Positions 63,904 to 64,000 of a stretch of 64,000 nt of DNA are shown here, piece after piece (within the stretch, counting starts at the first letter, position 1; every line of letters begins with the position of its first letter). Source of the stretch: a virus. The notes below the pieces were generated by a model. It had not been told where the DNA came from. It did not search any database and worked only from the letters and a program-made list of their open reading frames with translations. Location of the stretch: positions 18,489 to 82,488 of the IMG/VR virus record IMGVR_UViG_3300027973_000043. One strand, given 5' to 3'. A program made the translations under genes and the position numbers.

Positions 63904-64000
63904 ATGAAAGAAACAATTGCACAACTATTAAAAGTAAAAGATTTTCCATTCCTTATTAAAAATAAGAATAATAAAGAAATCTATCATGAAGATTCAAATA
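63904..64000 (+). CDS. 21-residue repeat protein, copy 7 (partial, cut by window edge)
   Basis: Cap MKETIAQLLKVKDFPFLIKN and the start of the first unit (KEIYHEDSN). The DNA from the shared leader AAAGATTAAAAAAATAAAATT on is nearly identical to copy 4 at 49657. So a second cluster of this family probably begins here, 12.6 kb from the first. Confidence 0.85.
   Translation, partial: MKETIAQLLKVKDFPFLIKNKNNKEIYHEDSN

Overview
This window looks like part of the genome of a large, AT-rich, T4-like tailed phage. The sequence shows clear relatives of T4-type core genes: a gp44-like sliding-clamp loader, class Ia ribonucleotide reductase (NrdA/NrdB), rIIA/rIIB-like proteins, an RNA ligase, ThyX, phage tRNAs, and the T4-type late-promoter word TATAAATA just before several genes. 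The host is not certain. Two neighbouring genes encode exported DUF1549/DUF1553 and DUF1501 proteins, families known mainly from Planctomycetes, Verrucomicrobia and relatives, so a host in or near that superphylum is a reasonable inference. Many genes have a TTGACA/TATAAT-type promoter whose -10 box ends 5-8 bases before the ATG, which suggests largely leaderless mRNAs.

Layout. 1-7.7 kb, mostly plus strand: remnants of a duplicated DUF1501/kinase-like locus with an inserted HNH gene; then a clamp loader gene broken into two genes by a split intein with a free-standing endonuclease gene between them; then the DUF1549/DUF1553 and DUF1501 pair. 7.7-15 kb: minus-strand genes whose proteins start with the same short N-terminal peptide (M-x-F-x-x-F/L-Y/F), a few small plus-strand late genes, and a subtilisin. 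15-24.3 kb, minus strand: nucleotide metabolism (MazG-like, DUF4406/DUF6378, NrdA, NrdB), an epimerase-like protein, an HNH gene, and rIIB/rIIA. 24.3-28.2 kb: a duplicated late gene start and an IS607-type element (serine recombinase, TnpB) that carries a DNA methyltransferase as cargo. 28.2-44 kb, minus strand: many small early-type genes, including macro domain, YopX-like, two Cys-dependent phosphatases, SET domain, phosphoesterase, nucleotidyltransferase, ThyX, AAA+ ATPase, RNA ligase, deaminase and GNAT. 44-64 kb, plus strand: small single-promoter genes, six tandem or dispersed copies of a 21-residue-repeat protein plus a seventh running off the right edge, UvdE, an ADP-ribosyltransferase-like protein, a chitosanase-type lysin, TilS, and a tRNA cluster. 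Two of those tRNA genes are interrupted by group I introns.

How parts fit together. The clamp loader, RNR, ThyX and MazG-like genes supply replication and dNTPs. TilS makes lysidine in a CAU tRNA, and a CAU tRNA gene lies 1.2 kb downstream. The shared N-terminal peptide on kinase-like, ADP-ribosyltransferase-like, ParB-like and repeat proteins resembles the capsid-targeting peptide of T4 internal head proteins, so these may be packaged and injected effectors. Self-splicing and mobile elements are unusually dense: split intein, two group I introns, three homing-type endonuclease genes, and an IS607 element. Several perfect direct repeats of 56-66 bp mark recent rearrangements.
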